Source: an uncultured Verrucomicrobiales bacterium (GTDB lineage: Bacteria; Verrucomicrobiota; Verrucomicrobiia; Limisphaerales; JACDHS01). From it: 15,121 bases of DNA. Location of the stretch: the NCBI GenBank assembly GCA_937983475.1, contig CALJZV010000583.1, forward strand, positions 1 through 15,121, written 5' to 3'. The notes below the pieces were generated by a model. The model made no database searches. It was not told the DNA's origin and worked only from the letters and a program-made list of their open reading frames with translations. Below are positions 13,855 through 15,121 of the stretch, piece by piece (position 1 is the stretch's first letter; every line of letters starts with the position of its first letter). The translations under genes were made by a program, and so were the position numbers.

Positions 13855-14819
13855 TGAGCATCACCTACCTTGAAGCCATTCGCGAAGCGCAGGCCCGTGC
13901 GCTGGCCGATGACCCGCGCGTGTTCATTTACGGGCAGGACGTGGGGGAATTTGGCGGCGCCTTCAAGGCGACCAAGAACCTGGCCCAGGAATTTCCCGGC
14001 CGTGTTTTGGATGCCCCGATCAGCGAGGACGCGATCGTCGGTTCGGCCATTGGCGCTGCCATTGAGGGGTACCGGCCCATTATTGAGATGCAGTTTGCCG
14101 ACTTTTCAACCGTGGGCTTCAATCAGATTGTTAATCACGCCGCTGCTTACTTTTGGCGCACGAACGTCCCGCTGCCCATAACCATTCGACTGCCCTCCGG
14201 CGGCACGCCCGGCAGCGGCCCATTCCACAGCCAAAGCATGGAGGCGCTTTATGCCCATTATCCTGGCCTGGTGGTCATGACGCCCGCGACGGTGGAGGAC
14301 GCCTACAGTATGTTGATAGAGGCAGTCAACATCGATGACCCCGTTGTGTTCTGCGAACACCACTACCTCTATCACCGCCTTAAGGCGTACAAGCGGCCTG
14401 ATGAAGCCCGGCCCACCGGCCAGGCGCGAATCGCCCGCGCGGGACGCGACCTGACGATTGTCGCCTACAGCGCCATGGTGCATGAAGCGCTGGCCGTGGC
14501 CCAGGAATTGTCCGGCGAGGGCATCGAAATTGAAGTCGTCGATTTGCGCTCGGTCAAGCCGCTGGACACCGACACGGTCATTGCCTCCGTCGCCCGCACC
14601 GGGCGCCTCCTGTGCGTTGGCGAAGCCTGGCCCTGGGGCGGCGTCACCGCCGAAGTGATCGCGCGGGTGGCCTCTGAGGGATTTGATCTGCTTGACGCGC
14701 CCCCGCAACGCCTCAACGCCAAGGACACGCCCATTCCTTACCATCCCAATCTCTGGAGTGTTCATCGCCCCACCGCCCGCAGCATCACCGCCGCCGCCCG
14801 AAACCTTTTGCAAATGTAG
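13854..14819 (+). CDS. pdhB: 2-oxoacid (probably pyruvate) dehydrogenase E1 component, beta subunit
   Basis: It completes the E1 heterotetramer. The 321-residue product has the N-terminal pyrimidine-binding domain (about 1-180), with FIYGQDVGEFGGAF, PISEDAIVGSAIGAA (55-69; Glu59 is the ThDP-activating glutamate), IEMQFADF and GSGPFHSQSMEAL (120-132, with the conserved His125). The C-terminal transketolase-like domain (about 195-320) has VAYSAMVHEAL, VVDLRSVKPLDTDT and GEAWPWGGV. I chose ATG 13854 because it overlaps the E1 alpha stop (TAATG) and matches the family N-terminus (SITYLEAIREA). A longer frame from 13803 would overlap E1 alpha by about 50 bases and is less likely. Confidence 0.95.
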   Translation: MSITYLEAIREAQARALADDPRVFIYGQDVGEFGGAFKATKNLAQEFPGRVLDAPISEDAIVGSAIGAAIEGYRPIIEMQFADFSTVGFNQIVNHAAAYFWRTNVPLPITIRLPSGGTPGSGPFHSQSMEALYAHYPGLVVMTPATVEDAYSMLIEAVNIDDPVVFCEHHYLYHRLKAYKRPDEARPTGQARIARAGRDLTIVAYSAMVHEALAVAQELSGEGIEIEVVDLRSVKPLDTDTVIASVARTGRLLCVGEAWPWGGVTAEVIARVASEGFDLLDAPPQRLNAKDTPIPYHPNLWSVHRPTARSITAAARNLLQM

Positions 14820-14828
14820 CCGAAACCT

Positions 14829-15121
14829 ATGCCCCAGTTGCCAATCATCATGCCTCAATTGGGCGAATCCATCGCGGAAGCCGCCATCGTGAATTTCCTC
14901 GTCAAGCCCGGGGACACCGTCTCCGCCGACCAGGATTTGATCGAAGTGGAAACCAACAAGGCCACCATGAACGTCACCGCTCCGGGCAGCGGCAAAATCC
15001 AATCGCTGATCGCCAAGGCAAATGAAAGTTATCCCGTCGGCGCCGTGCTTGGATACATCGAAGTGACTGTGGAGGAAGCGCAGCGCCTTGGACTCGACAA
15101 GCCCGCCTTGGAGGAAAATAA
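14829..15121 (+). CDS. Dihydrolipoamide acyltransferase E2, lipoyl domain (3' end outside the window)
   Basis: The frame from ATG 14829 is open to the end of the window (97 codons) and begins PQLPIIMPQLGESIAEAAIV. This is an N-terminal lipoyl domain (about 1-80): PQLGES, KPGDTV, LIEVETNKATMNV with the lipoylated Lys44, and a C-terminal GAVLGYIEV. The usual lipoyl sequence is ETDKA; here it is ETNKA. After residue 80 a hinge begins (EEAQRLGLDKPALEEN). The peripheral-subunit-binding and catalytic domains expected of E2 are beyond the edge, so the acyl specificity cannot be read. It starts nine bases after E1 beta, as in a pdhA-pdhB-pdhC operon. Confidence 0.88.
   Translation, partial: MPQLPIIMPQLGESIAEAAIVNFLVKPGDTVSADQDLIEVETNKATMNVTAPGSGKIQSLIAKANESYPVGAVLGYIEVTVEEAQRLGLDKPALEEN

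Noticed and set aside
14106..15002. Minus-strand open frame (298 codons) across E1 beta and E2
   Set aside because: Antisense to two genes of a dehydrogenase operon, Gly/His/Asp-rich composition typical of shadow translation, no motif.

Overview
The window is a gene-dense piece of a Gram-negative bacterial chromosome that is moderately GC-rich. The gene content suits the Verrucomicrobiota/PVC group, perhaps the Pedosphaera/Limisphaera side. The reasons are a Prc-type S41 protease with a lysine-rich insertion, a FkpA/Mip-like PPIase, an mlaE-mlaF-mlaD set without mlaB or mlaC, a membrane PIN-TRAM protein, few Shine-Dalgarno sequences, and a membrane protein with a TFNRRFFETK motif. This placement is inference from recalled family patterns, not from a search. 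I see no mobile element, CRISPR array, rRNA, tRNA or phage gene.

Layout. Positions 1-2903 (+) hold the end of an FKBP-type peptidyl-prolyl isomerase, whose reading frame is cut by an in-frame TAA at 70-72, followed by a full-length periplasmic tail-specific protease. Both belong to envelope protein folding and quality control. A short hairpin at 2912-2931 lies between this block and the next one, which runs the other way. Positions 2927-12335 (-) form a long co-directional run. In transcription order it reads mlaE, mlaF, mlaD (envelope phospholipid transport), a YacL-like membrane PIN-TRAM protein, a small DUF2007 protein, a GlcD-like FAD oxidoreductase, the bifunctional NAD(P)HX repair enzyme Nnr, an unrecognised two-helix membrane protein, an adenylate-kinase-like protein, and fmt (methionyl-tRNA formyltransferase). 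Several neighbours overlap by four bases (ATGA) or lie a few bases apart, so translational coupling is likely. Positions 12336-12459 are a divergent intergenic region. Positions 12460-15121 (+) hold a [2Fe-2S] ferredoxin and then the start of a 2-oxoacid (probably pyruvate) dehydrogenase operon: E1 alpha, E1 beta and the lipoyl domain of E2, which is cut by the window edge.

Most genes are housekeeping genes with intact motifs. The points that stand out are the nonsense codon inside the FKBP gene together with its altered active site, the unknown TFNRRFFETK membrane protein, the coupling of Mla, PIN-TRAM, DUF2007 and FAD-oxidoreductase genes, the unusual epimerase loop of Nnr, and a short divergent adenylate kinase. 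I do not see a clearly new multi-gene defence or biosynthetic system here.
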